Assembly: GCA_041879415.1 (NCBI GenBank)
Contig: CP090851.1
Span: 1,612,001-1,676,000 of the forward strand
Length of the DNA: 64,000 nt
DNA from: Vibrio chagasii
GTDB taxonomy: Bacteria > Pseudomonadota > Gammaproteobacteria > Enterobacterales > Vibrionaceae
Direction of reading: 5' to 3'
Positions 8,255 to 16,790 of the stretch are shown one piece after another. Each line of letters begins with the position of its first letter. Position 1 is the stretch's first letter. Position numbers and translations under genes: made by a program. The notes below the pieces were generated by a model, which worked only from the letters and a program-made list of their open reading frames with translations, did not search any database and had not been told where the DNA came from.

Positions 8255-8887
8255 ATGATCGTTGATTTGAACCTAATCCCACAGACGTTTGATATGCTTC
8301 ACGCAGGCCTAACTGCATCAAGCGTTTTACTACTGTTAATTGCCGTTTCTCGTAAAACCAAAGTGGTTGAGAAAGTCGTAGAAAAACCAGTAGAAAAGAT
8401 CGTTGAAGTTGAAAAGCCAGTTGAAAAGATTGTCGAAGTAGAAAAAGTTGTTGAAGTAGAAAAAGTCATCGAGAAAGTAGTAGAAGTTGAATCCAAGCTA
8501 GCTACAGCACCAACAGATTCTGCAATGCAACTACTGTCTATCATGCAGCAAGAAGCACGTCTAATCGACTTCCTAAAAGAAGACCTTACTTCATTCTCTG
8601 ACGAAGAAGTTGGCGCAGCCGCTCGTGTTATTCACACTGGTGGTCAAAAAATACTGGCGGACTACGTAACGCTTGCTCACATCCGCAATGAAGATGAAGA
8701 GACTCGCATCACGGTAGCTGAAGGCTTCAACCCTCAAGAGATCCGTCTAACAGGTAACGTAACAGGTAACGCACCATTCAACGGCACACTTGTTCACAAA
8801 GGCTGGAAAGCAACTGACATGAACCTGCCTAAGCTTGCTGAAAACTACGATGCATCTGTAATTGCACCGGCAGAGGTAGAGCTATAA
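8255..8887 (+). CDS. DUF2760 membrane-anchored protein with Val/Glu/Lys repeat stalk
   Basis: The 210-residue product has one N-terminal membrane span (about 18-33, LTASSVLLLLIAVS), then about 45 residues of repeats built on KVVEKPVEKIVEVEK (about 36-80), then a ~130-residue domain typical of DUF2760 (LLSIMQQEARLIDFLKEDL, VGAAARVIHTGG, VAEGFNPQEIRLTGNVTGN). The repeat region is strongly charged and would form an extended or coiled stalk. The stop codon overlaps the next start (TAATG), so it is translationally coupled to the first Hsp70 gene. Its function is unknown; tethering the Hsp70-like proteins to the membrane is inference. The repeats are low in complexity and could vary in length between strains. 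Confidence 0.85.
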   Translation: MIVDLNLIPQTFDMLHAGLTASSVLLLLIAVSRKTKVVEKVVEKPVEKIVEVEKPVEKIVEVEKVVEVEKVIEKVVEVESKLATAPTDSAMQLLSIMQQEARLIDFLKEDLTSFSDEEVGAAARVIHTGGQKILADYVTLAHIRNEDEETRITVAEGFNPQEIRLTGNVTGNAPFNGTLVHKGWKATDMNLPKLAENYDASVIAPAEVEL

Positions 8888-10821
8888 TGGAACACCAAAC
8901 TCAGACATCATCGCAAGAGCATCAAGCTCCTAAGTTCAGCGTTGGTATCGATTTAGGTACTACACACTGTGTTTTGTCTTACATCGACACAACGAATGAA
9001 GATGCTCGTGTTGAGGTAATGCCAATTCCTCAGCTTACGGCTCCTGGTACAGTAGAAACTCGCAGCCAACTTGGCTCATTCCTATACCAACCGCACGAGC
9101 ACGAGATGAACGAAGCGTCACGAGTTCTACCTTGGTCTTCTGAGCCAAAAGCTCTGGTTGGTGCTATCGCTCGTAATCTTGGTGCTAAAACCCCTATCCG
9201 TTTAGTAGCAAGTGCGAAATCTTGGCTTTGTCACGGTGGTGTAAACCGTCGTGACGCGTTCCTTCCTGCTGGTAGCCCAGAAGAAGTGGAAAAGGTATCT
9301 CCGCTTAAGACAACTGAGCTGTACCTTGAGCACCTTAAAGATGCTTGGAACCATGCAAATCCAGAACACAAGCTAGCTGACCAAGACGTAACAATCACCG
9401 TTCCTGCTTCGTTTGATCCTGCGGCTCGCGACCTAACCGCAGAAGCCGCTCGTAACGTTGGTTTCACTCATCTAACGCTTTTAGAAGAACCTCAAGCGGC
9501 TCTATACAGCTGGATTGATAACAGCAACGACAAATGGCGCGACGAAGTAGACGTTGGCGACATCGTGCTGGTTGTGGATATCGGTGGCGGTACTACCGAC
9601 CTTTCTTTAGTTGAAGTAACTCAAGACGACGGTAACCTGAGCCTGAACCGTATCGCTGTAGGTGAACATATCCTACTTGGCGGTGACAACATGGACTTAG
9701 CTCTGGCTTACCGCTTGAAGATGAAGCTAGCACAAGAAGGCAAAGAACTGGCACCTTGGCAAGTTCAAGCGATGACTCACGCATGTCGTGACGCAAAAGA
9801 AGCGCTACTGAATGATGCAGAGCTTCAAGCTGTACCAATCGTGGTTCCTAGCCGTGGCTCTAAGCTACTTGGCGCGACGCTAAAAACAGAGCTGACTCAG
9901 CAAGAAGTACAACAAACATTGGTTGATGGCTTCTTCCCTAAAGTCGCTGTGACTGATCACCCAGTTCAAAAGACACGTGGTGCACTGACTCAAATGGGTC
10001 TGCCTTACGCTCAAGACGCAGGTATCACTCGTCACATTGCCGCATTCCTTTCTAAGCAAGCAAACGCGCTTTCTGGAAATGGTGAAACGGCTCAACAAGA
10101 TTTCAATCCGTTTGCAAACATGCCGGGTATGCCTGGTGCTGAAGCGCCTGCTGCTGATTTCATCAAACCAACAGCAATCCTGTTCAACGGTGGTGTTCTA
10201 AAATCTAACCTACTTGCTGATCGTCTTTCAGACACAATCAACGAGTGGTTGATCAATGCTGATGCAGAATTTGCTAAACAACTTTCAGGCTTAGATCTTG
10301 ACCTAGCCGTTGCAAGTGGTGCTTCTTACTACGGCGCGGTACGTCGTGGTCAAGGCGTTCGTATCCGTGGTGGTATCGCTTCTGCTTACTACGTAGGTAT
10401 TGAAAGCGCGATGCCTGCAATCCCAGGTATGGCTCCTCCAATGGAAGCACTGTGTGTTGCACCATTTGGTATGGAAGAAGGCTCAAGCGTTCAAGTTCCT
10501 AGCCAAGAATTTGGCCTAGTGATTGGTCAGCCAGTTCACTTCCAGTTCTTCGGTTCAACAACTCGCCGTGAAGATGAAGCTGGTACTCACCTTGATCACT
10601 GGGCGCCGGAAGAGCTCGATGAGCTTCCTGAAATCCAAGTGACACTGCCTGTTTCTGAAGGCCGTCGCGAAGGTGAAGTGGTTCCGGTTACTTTAGCTTC
10701 TCGCGTTACTGAGCTAGGTACTTTATACCTAGAAGCGATTGCCACTGACAATGGTCAGAAATGGCATGTTGAGTTCGACGTTCGTGAAGATTCGAACAGC
10801 GACTCAAACGACGAAGCATAA
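8887..10821 (+). CDS. Divergent Hsp70-family protein without a canonical lid
   Basis: This 644-residue protein has the actin-like Hsp70 ATPase fold: phosphate-1 motif GIDLGTTHC (about 20-28), phosphate-2 motif VVDIGGGTTDLSL (about 226-238) and adenosine motif ILFNGGVLKSNLL (about 430). An insert with NPFANMPGMPGAEAPAA comes before the adenosine motif. After the ATPase comes a beta-rich region of about 150 residues ending EFDVRED, with no long helical lid and no EEVD tail, so it is not DnaK, HscA or HscC. It overlaps the DUF2760 stop by one base. Family members are annotated only as 'Hsp70 family protein'; clients and J-domain partners are unknown, and no dnaJ or grpE is nearby. Confidence 0.88.
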   Translation: MEHQTQTSSQEHQAPKFSVGIDLGTTHCVLSYIDTTNEDARVEVMPIPQLTAPGTVETRSQLGSFLYQPHEHEMNEASRVLPWSSEPKALVGAIARNLGAKTPIRLVASAKSWLCHGGVNRRDAFLPAGSPEEVEKVSPLKTTELYLEHLKDAWNHANPEHKLADQDVTITVPASFDPAARDLTAEAARNVGFTHLTLLEEPQAALYSWIDNSNDKWRDEVDVGDIVLVVDIGGGTTDLSLVEVTQDDGNLSLNRIAVGEHILLGGDNMDLALAYRLKMKLAQEGKELAPWQVQAMTHACRDAKEALLNDAELQAVPIVVPSRGSKLLGATLKTELTQQEVQQTLVDGFFPKVAVTDHPVQKTRGALTQMGLPYAQDAGITRHIAAFLSKQANALSGNGETAQQDFNPFANMPGMPGAEAPAADFIKPTAILFNGGVLKSNLLADRLSDTINEWLINADAEFAKQLSGLDLDLAVASGASYYGAVRRGQGVRIRGGIASAYYVGIESAMPAIPGMAPPMEALCVAPFGMEEGSSVQVPSQEFGLVIGQPVHFQFFGSTTRREDEAGTHLDHWAPEELDELPEIQVTLPVSEGRREGEVVPVTLASRVTELGTLYLEAIATDNGQKWHVEFDVREDSNSDSNDEA

Positions 10822-10828
10822 TGAATCA

Positions 10829-10857
10829 ACGGCACCTTAGCGGGTGCCGTTATTTTA
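10829..10857 (+). terminator. Hairpin between the two Hsp70-family genes
   Basis: ACGGCACC / GGGTGCCGT pair across a short loop (10829-10850) and TATTTTA follows. It begins 8 bases after the first Hsp70 gene's stop. The U-tract is broken, so it may be a partial terminator that lowers expression of the second gene. Confidence 0.6.
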
Positions 10858-10974
10858 TCAATACCATTCCCAACTCAGTCCTACCTGTTTCTCAGGAACG
10901 ACGTAGACGAATAACAACAATAAGACCAAAGCTATCAACACACTGGTCATCACTCTGGAAGAATAAGGTTTTGT

Positions 10975-13815
10975 ATGGCAACTCCTCGTTTTTTAGTCGG
11001 CATTGACTTAGGCACAACCAACACTGTGGTTGCCTACTGTGAAATTAACGACGACCTACAACACGCTCCCGTTTCCCTTTTCGAAATCGATCAGCTTATT
11101 GGCCCTGGTGAAGTGGTTCGTAAGCCTCTCCTCCCATCATTTCGTTACCACCCAGCACAAGGTCAAATCTCCCCTTCAGACCTAACTATGCCGTGGGAAC
11201 CAAACCCAGTTGAAGGCGATATCAACAATGTTATCGTCGGTGAGTGGGCGCGTGAATTGGGCGCTAAGGTTGAAGGGCGCCAAGTATCAAGTGCGAAGAG
11301 TTGGTTATCGCACCAAGCGGTGGATCGTAGCTCAGACATTCTCCCTTGGGCTGGCGCAGCGGATGTCGATAAAGTATCGCCCGTTGTCGCGAGTGCTAGC
11401 TACCTAAATCACATTCGCCAAGCATGGAACTACCGTAACCCAAGCAACAAGCTTGAAGACCAAGATGTCGTTGTTACGGTTCCAGCATCATTCGATGAGA
11501 CAGCACGTAAGCTGACACTTGAAGCCGCAGAACTTGCAGGTTTAGGTAAAATTCTATTACTCGAAGAGCCGCAAGCGGTTTGTTACGACTGGTATGCACG
11601 CCACCAGCAAACGGCGGCGGAAGAACTACAACAGATCCCGTTGATCTTAGTGTGTGATGTCGGCGGTGGTACTACCGACTTGAGCTTAATTGAAGCTAAA
11701 TTCGAAGCTGATCATGCTGGTCATAACGAGCTAGCACTCGACCGTATTGGCGTTGGCGAACACTTAATGCTGGGTGGTGATAACCTAGATTTAGCTCTCG
11801 CTCACCTTGCAGAGCAGTGCTTCAACCAAAACAAGAAACTGAATGCTTCTAGCCTCACCAAACTGATTCAACAAACTCGCGCAGCAAAAGAGAGCCTGCT
11901 TTCTGCTGATGCCCCAGACGATGTCAAAATCACAATGCTTGGCAGTGGTTCGAAGCTATTAGGCGGAACGAAGAGTATTAGCTTAACCAAGCAAGAAGTT
12001 CATCAAATCGCATTAGAAGGCTTCTTCCCACTCTCTGAATTTACTGAAACCCCAGACAAACGTCGCAGCGCTGTAGTTGAATTCGGTCTGCCTTACGTTG
12101 CGGACCCGGCGGTGAGTAAGCACGTTGCTGAATTCCTGACAACGCATCAACAAGTGTCTAAAGCGGCGCTACAAAATTCAGATGCGGTTCAATTCGATGA
12201 CACCAAACCAGCTATTCCAGTGGGTGTGCTGCTTAACGGTGGTGTGTTCAACAGTGAACTTGTCACAGAGCGTATTACTCAGCTTCTAGGTAACTGGAAC
12301 GGCGATCCAATAACTGTACTAGATAACCCTAACCCAGATTGGTCTGTGGCATTAGGCGCGGTTGCGTTTGGTAAAGCTCGCCGTGGTGTCCAGCTGAAAA
12401 TCGGTGGTGGTGCTGCTCGTTCTTACTTCTTGCATCTACAAGAAAAGAACAAGATGGGTAAAGCACTGTGTCTGCTTGCTAAAGGTACCGAAGAAGGCCA
12501 AGAAATCCGTTTGAACAGCCGTCGTTTCTCACTGACGTTAGGCGAGCCGGTTCGTTTTAACCTGCTGACTTCAACTCACGATCAAATTGCTCACGATACG
12601 GCAATTCAAAATGGTGTGATGGTCGATGTGGATGCCGACCTATTCTCCCCTCTTCCACCTTACATCTCGACACTGGAAGGGTCAGGCACAGCGGAGCTTC
12701 AAGCTAACCAAAAAGAGCGCGTTGAAGTGCTGCTCGCTTGTCAGTTAACCGAAGTCGGCACACTGAAAATGGAGTGCGTAAGCACTGAAGATGACTCGAA
12801 ACGTTGGTTACTTGAATTTGAAGTCAGAAACAAACAAGGCGATGAATCCGATAATTCTACGCTTCACCCACGCTTAGATGAGTGTAAAGAGCTGATATCT
12901 CGCCTTTACAGCGGCAACAAAAAGAGTGCGGAATCGAAAGAGATCAAAACCCTATCGAAAGATCTTGAGAAACGACTCGGTAAACGCGATGAGTGGGATT
13001 TCACCACCCTCCGCCATCTATTTGATACTTTGTCATTAGGTCGTAAACGTCGTCGCCGCTCAGAAGCACATGAGAAAAACTGGTTACGCTTAGCGGGTTA
13101 CTCACTGCGTCCTGGCTTTGGTGATCCTACTGATTCATGGCGTATCGAACAGATTTGGGGTCTCTACCAACAGAACATTCAATTTAAGAACCACCCAGGT
13201 TGGACCGACTGGTGGGTTTTCTGGCGTCGTGTTGCCGGAGGTTTGAACCAAGAGCAGCAAGAGACAATCTTGGCTGACATTGCAAAGTACCTTCACCCGG
13301 GTGCTATGAAGAACCCTAAGAGTGCTAAAGATGCCCAAGACAATGGTTATGAAGCCATGGTGAGGCTGGCGGCATCCCTCGAGCAACTCGAAGTTGAAGA
13401 CAAAGTGCTTCTTGCGTCTTGGTTCCTAAGCAAAGCGATCAATCACAACCAGTTTGAACAAGCACATTGGTGGGCGCTAGGTCGACTGGCTTCAAGAACC
13501 CCGCTATATGGCAGCCAGCACAGTGTAATTCCTAGAGAGCAAGCAGAGCAGTGGTTACCAAAATTACTTGAGCAGAACTGGCAGAAAGAGCAGATGATTG
13601 CCTTTGCCGCTGTGATGATTTGTCGTAAAACTGGCGACCGTCAGTTTGATATTTCTTACGATTATCGTAATCAAGTAATTGAGAAGCTAAAGCAGAGTAA
13701 GGTTCCAGAGTCTTGGTTAACGCTGGTTAGTGAAGTCACTGAACTGTCCGAGAGCGAATCTAAGCGTGTGTTTGGTGATGCTTTACCAAGTGGTTTAAGT
13801 CTAATCAACAACTAG
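10975..13815 (+). CDS. Large Hsp70-family protein with C-terminal DUF3731-like extension
   Basis: This 946-residue protein starts with an Hsp70 ATPase domain: GIDLGTTNTVVAY, LVCDVGGGTTDLSLIEA, VGVLLNGGVFNSELV. Then a beta region like that of the neighbouring protein (LTEVGTLKMECVS, WLLEFEVRNKQG) is followed by ~300 mostly helical, Trp-rich residues (ELISRLYSG, GKRDEWDFTTLRHLFDTL, WRIEQIWGLYQQ, WTDWWVFWRRVAGG). Such extensions on Hsp70-like proteins are named DUF3731. AAGG lies 6 bases before the start. The two proteins are paralogues along their shared length, so one gene probably arose from the other by duplication with gain or loss of the extension. A strong terminator follows, closing the operon. 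No function is established. Confidence 0.88.
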   Translation: MATPRFLVGIDLGTTNTVVAYCEINDDLQHAPVSLFEIDQLIGPGEVVRKPLLPSFRYHPAQGQISPSDLTMPWEPNPVEGDINNVIVGEWARELGAKVEGRQVSSAKSWLSHQAVDRSSDILPWAGAADVDKVSPVVASASYLNHIRQAWNYRNPSNKLEDQDVVVTVPASFDETARKLTLEAAELAGLGKILLLEEPQAVCYDWYARHQQTAAEELQQIPLILVCDVGGGTTDLSLIEAKFEADHAGHNELALDRIGVGEHLMLGGDNLDLALAHLAEQCFNQNKKLNASSLTKLIQQTRAAKESLLSADAPDDVKITMLGSGSKLLGGTKSISLTKQEVHQIALEGFFPLSEFTETPDKRRSAVVEFGLPYVADPAVSKHVAEFLTTHQQVSKAALQNSDAVQFDDTKPAIPVGVLLNGGVFNSELVTERITQLLGNWNGDPITVLDNPNPDWSVALGAVAFGKARRGVQLKIGGGAARSYFLHLQEKNKMGKALCLLAKGTEEGQEIRLNSRRFSLTLGEPVRFNLLTSTHDQIAHDTAIQNGVMVDVDADLFSPLPPYISTLEGSGTAELQANQKERVEVLLACQLTEVGTLKMECVSTEDDSKRWLLEFEVRNKQGDESDNSTLHPRLDECKELISRLYSGNKKSAESKEIKTLSKDLEKRLGKRDEWDFTTLRHLFDTLSLGRKRRRRSEAHEKNWLRLAGYSLRPGFGDPTDSWRIEQIWGLYQQNIQFKNHPGWTDWWVFWRRVAGGLNQEQQETILADIAKYLHPGAMKNPKSAKDAQDNGYEAMVRLAASLEQLEVEDKVLLASWFLSKAINHNQFEQAHWWALGRLASRTPLYGSQHSVIPREQAEQWLPKLLEQNWQKEQMIAFAAVMICRKTGDRQFDISYDYRNQVIEKLKQSKVPESWLTLVSEVTELSESESKRVFGDALPSGLSLINN

Positions 13816-13853
13816 GGCTGAATGCAGAACTTGCTTCTAAGCAGCTAGAAAAG

Positions 13854-13890
13854 AAAAAGCCACTTTCGATACGTTGAAAGTGGCTTTTTT
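13854..13890 (+). terminator. Intrinsic terminator of the Hsp70-family operon
   Basis: A 14-bp stem (AAAAAGCCACTTTC / GAAAGTGGCTTTTT) with an 8-base loop and a T-run follows the second Hsp70 gene by 38 bases. Confidence 0.9.
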
Positions 13891-13971
13891 ATTGGTGGCT
13901 AAAGGCTGGTGTGTGTCGTTGATATGTAGCTTTCGGGTTAAGAGCCTCAGCCGTGTTGCGGTTAATCATTG

Positions 13972-14187
13972 TTAATGTTTCGTTCCGTTTGGGTTGATAG
14001 TGAAGTCTGTATTCTCATAGATATCAGACAGTTTTTTGGGTTTCTTTTCTTTGGCTCCTTTATTGGGTTGATTATGAGTTTCGCTCAAAAGCCATTCCTC
14101 ATGCATTTTTGCTGAATCCAAGAATTCTGGATCCTCCATTGCTTCCTTGCGAAGTTTATTTACACGTTCGAGAGTATCCCAAATCAT
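13972..14187 (-). CDS. Small hypothetical hydrophilic protein
   Basis: The 71-residue product is highly charged: an N-terminal helix-prone stretch (WDTLERVNKLRKEAMEDPEFL), a Lys-rich middle (KGAKEKKPKKL) and a polar tail. It has no signal peptide, membrane span or Cys. A strong Shine-Dalgarno (GGAGGTG, 8 bases before the ATG) supports real translation. I do not recognise the family. It is transcribed toward the Hsp70-family operon. Confidence 0.6.
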   Translation of the reverse strand: MIWDTLERVNKLRKEAMEDPEFLDSAKMHEEWLLSETHNQPNKGAKEKKPKKLSDIYENTDFTINPNGTKH

Positions 14188-14519
14188 AATACTTCACCTC
14201 CACTAAGGCTACACTTCCCAATATAGGACTCCGCCCTATTGATTCAATACTTTCCGGTTAAACCATAGTGAATTTGTGATTTAGATATCGAAAACCGCCT
14301 TATAAGCACATTATTTAAACAGATAGAATTCACTTATTTTTATTAAAAAATAAATATGGTCGAAGTGTTTTTTATATGGTTTTTATAAACACACCACCTA
14401 TGGGCTATGCCTTTGTCTTATTAAAAATACAAACGAAAGGAAATACATTATTTCAGATTGCAAAGGCAGAAATTTGACATTAGAGTCAACAGTATGACAT
14501 TCCAAAAAGGTGATCATTA
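14188..14519. other. AT-rich divergent intergenic region
   Basis: These 332 bases separate the small hypothetical gene from the GAF-GGDEF gene. The region is strongly AT-rich. A small inverted repeat TTGAC/GTCAA (14474-14489), 31 bases before the GGDEF start, is the only symmetric element I noticed. No gene is seen. Confidence 0.6.
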
Positions 14520-15518
14520 ATGCCGTTTACCAATATCTATCAATCCAGCTCTAAATATGCCATCAATGATCTAGTGAAAGAAATGGACCTCTCTTTATGG
14601 AAAAGCATGCTCAATAACATAGCAGAAGTGCTTAATGCTCCCGCTGTTGGGCTTATTCTTACGTCTGAAGTTGGATTCCAGAACATTGCGATGTCTTCTT
14701 CACCAGGTGTTAAAGCGAACCCTGGCAAAATCATCCCCAGAGACATCAATTTGTACTGCAAGAAAGTGATGGAAACCAGAGCCATGCTTTATGTAAAAAA
14801 TGCGTCTGGTAAAGAGGAATGGAGCGACAATCCCGAACTCACGCAGATGGGCTATGTCTCTTATCTAGGCTTGCCGATCTTCCAATCGGACGGCAGCATG
14901 TTCGCAACACTTTGCGCGCTAGACACGAAAGAGACCTCTTATAAACCAATACAGATAAATTTAATGGAGAGTATTCGCGCGCTATTAGAAAGAGAAGTAC
15001 ATACTGCAGAACGAGTACGAAAATTGAAGTATACGTCTAATCACGACGAATTGACTCAAGTATTTAATCGTAGAGCGATATTAACCGAGTCACCCAAATT
15101 CATCGATAGCACTATAGAAAATGGCGTCAGTATTGGAGCTGTTTATTTTGATATCGACGGGCTTAAGTATGTTAATGATAACTTCGGACATAATATTGGC
15201 GACCAATATATAAAGTCCTTCTCTCATTCACTTCAACGTAACACTCGTAAGGATGATATTTGTGGAAGACTTGGAGGGGATGAGTTTCTCTTATTGTGTC
15301 GAGACATCACTGAAGACTCCCTAAATAAGATAATAAGCCGAGTACAATCTGACTTTAACAAACACTCCCAAAAACTGGGTATAGATTGTCACGCAACTTT
15401 TAGCCATGGTTCACTTATTTACTCGTCAAATATTCCACCTATCGAAGAGTTAATTCGACTAACGGATGAGCAAATGTACGAAAACAAAATGAGTAAACGT
15501 TACGCCCAACTAAAATAA
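14520..15518 (+). CDS. Cytoplasmic GAF-GGDEF diguanylate cyclase
   Basis: The 332-residue protein has an N-terminal GAF domain (about 25-160; VGLILTSEVGFQN, MGYVSYLGLPIFQSDGSMFATLCALD) and a C-terminal GGDEF domain (about 172-328) with intact GRLGGDEFLLLC and the substrate-site motif YFDIDGLKYVNDNFGHNIGD. It should make cyclic di-GMP, with the GAF domain binding a small ligand. There is no membrane span. AAGGTG lies 9 bases before the ATG. An intrinsic terminator begins at the stop codon. The GGDEF active site is complete; an upstream RxxD inhibitory site was not evident. Confidence 0.9.
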   Translation: MPFTNIYQSSSKYAINDLVKEMDLSLWKSMLNNIAEVLNAPAVGLILTSEVGFQNIAMSSSPGVKANPGKIIPRDINLYCKKVMETRAMLYVKNASGKEEWSDNPELTQMGYVSYLGLPIFQSDGSMFATLCALDTKETSYKPIQINLMESIRALLEREVHTAERVRKLKYTSNHDELTQVFNRRAILTESPKFIDSTIENGVSIGAVYFDIDGLKYVNDNFGHNIGDQYIKSFSHSLQRNTRKDDICGRLGGDEFLLLCRDITEDSLNKIISRVQSDFNKHSQKLGIDCHATFSHGSLIYSSNIPPIEELIRLTDEQMYENKMSKRYAQLK

Positions 15519-15544
15519 AAAAAGCGAGCACTATGCTCGCTTTT
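15517..15544 (+). terminator. Intrinsic terminator after the GAF-GGDEF gene
   Basis: AAAAGCGAGC and GCTCGCTTTT pair across a 5-base loop, with A and T runs outside the stem. It overlaps the stop codon and can also end transcription of the convergent gene. Confidence 0.85.
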
Positions 15545-15568
15545 CTACCACTTAAAATTCGTTTCAGC

Positions 15569-16042
15569 TTACGCTCGGTTACCTATTTTCACCGTACCAT
15601 TAGTCGCAAACCAAAGCGCTTCAGAGCGACGACGACCTAATAGAATTGGACCATCATCGTAGAACAAAAAGTTCTTCCAATGCTTCTTAAAAACGGCCCA
15701 TTTGGTTTCAAGAACATTATATTTTTCATAACAAAAATAAACAGTTACGTCATCTTGCCAATCAATAAAGTTAAGAATCTCTTCTGGCATTTCCGGCTCA
15801 TCGGCTTCCCAATGTGCCATCCAGCTGATCTCTTCTTTCCAGTTCGATGCTTTGCTCGGCCAGTCTTGCGAGCTTAGTCGCTCAGCGTCTGGGCTTTGAG
15901 GGCTCACGTTCTCTTTCCAAAACTGAGACGCTCTTGCCTGTGTCATTGGCTTAATCTTATCCAAATCCTCAGCCGGAAGTGGCATAGATTGGTGAGTAAA
16001 AATCCATTTTCTTTGGTATTCGTCCAAAGTTGTGTATGACAT
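15569..16042 (-). CDS. DUF2947-like protein
   Basis: From ATG 16042 (GAGGAAT 5 bases upstream) the product has 157 residues. It is Trp-rich (11 or so Trp) and acidic, with no signal peptide or membrane span. The start (SYTTLDEYQRKWIFTHQSMP) and the C-terminal GPILLGRRRSEALWFA resemble a conserved Vibrio family I recall as DUF2947; that family name is from memory. No function is known. It lies between a GGDEF gene (convergent) and rimJ (same strand, upstream), from which a hairpin separates it. Confidence 0.65.
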   Translation of the reverse strand: MSYTTLDEYQRKWIFTHQSMPLPAEDLDKIKPMTQARASQFWKENVSPQSPDAERLSSQDWPSKASNWKEEISWMAHWEADEPEMPEEILNFIDWQDDVTVYFCYEKYNVLETKWAVFKKHWKNFLFYDDGPILLGRRRSEALWFATNGTVKIGNRA

Positions 16043-16103
16043 CAAAATTCCTCAAATATCTTCTCAGGCCGATGGTTCAACCATAGCTCAATGTTCTTTT
16101 AAT

Positions 16104-16147
16104 AAAGGCAGCAACGCTACATCGCTTAATATTCACTGCCTTTTTTT
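16104..16147 (-). terminator. Probable terminator after rimJ
   Basis: AAAGGCAG (16104-16111) pairs with CTGCCTTT (16136-16143) across a long partly structured loop; on the minus strand a T-rich tail follows. It lies between rimJ and the DUF2947-like gene. Confidence 0.5.
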
Positions 16148-16184
16148 AATCGCTGCTCGTTGGTGTGCTTATAGACTGCGTTGT

Positions 16185-16772
16185 CTATATGTTGCGTCTA
16201 TCTTCCCAGTTAGGATTGACGAGCGCTGTCAGTATGTGGTCTTCCCATTTACCGTTAATTTGTAGGTAATCTTTAGCAAAACCTTCACGTATAAAACCGA
16301 GGTGCTCAAGTACGCCTGCACTTCGTTCATTGTGAGGCATATAACCCGCCATTAGGCGATGCATATTCTGCACGTCAAACATATAGTCTTTCGCCATGCT
16401 GAGGCCTCTGCGCATGTAGCCATTGCCCTGAGCTTGCTCTGCGAGTGAATAACCCACGTTACACGCATAGAACGGGAAACGAGACAAATTACTGAATGAG
16501 ATAGTCCCTAACATTTCGTTAGTATCGGCATTAATCAATAAACAGTAGTAGCCAAGCCCCATTTTATGAAGCTCGTTTAGCTTAATTAGGCGCTGTGCCC
16601 AACCTGTTCTCTCAAAAAATGCATCTTCACGAATCGGTTCCCAAGGTTTGAGATACTCTCGATTCACCTGAAAGTACTCACTGATCATAGTCGCGTCGTC
16701 TATCTCAGCGGTACGTAGGATCAGATTTCCATCTCGCTTGTAAATGCGTTCTGGTGTGCTCAAATCTTCCAT
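16185..16772 (-). CDS. rimJ: Ribosomal-protein-alanine N-acetyltransferase RimJ (GNAT family)
   Basis: The 195-residue product matches RimJ in length and along its whole course: YFQVNREYLKPWEPIRE, GYSLAEQAQGNGYMRRGL (acetyl-CoA loop Q-x-x-G-x-G/A type), MHRLMAGYMPHNERSAGVLEHLGF and GFAKDYLQINGKWEDH. E. coli RimJ acetylates the N-terminal Ala of ribosomal protein S5. It lies 18 bases after tyrR on the same strand and is probably cotranscribed with it. No clear Shine-Dalgarno precedes the ATG. Confidence 0.88.
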   Translation of the reverse strand: MEDLSTPERIYKRDGNLILRTAEIDDATMISEYFQVNREYLKPWEPIREDAFFERTGWAQRLIKLNELHKMGLGYYCLLINADTNEMLGTISFSNLSRFPFYACNVGYSLAEQAQGNGYMRRGLSMAKDYMFDVQNMHRLMAGYMPHNERSAGVLEHLGFIREGFAKDYLQINGKWEDHILTALVNPNWEDRRNI

Positions 16773-16790
16773 AATTTAGGTCTTATTCGA

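Noticed and set aside
8342..8500. Repeat block considered as a CRISPR or tandem DNA repeat
   Set aside because: The repetition follows the protein pattern KVVEKPVEKIVEVEK with varied codons; it is a coding repeat inside DUF2760.
10821..11006. Short plus-strand ORF between the two Hsp70-family genes
   Set aside because: It covers the hairpin after the first gene and runs into the second gene's start. The composition is not protein-like and no ribosome-binding site is present.
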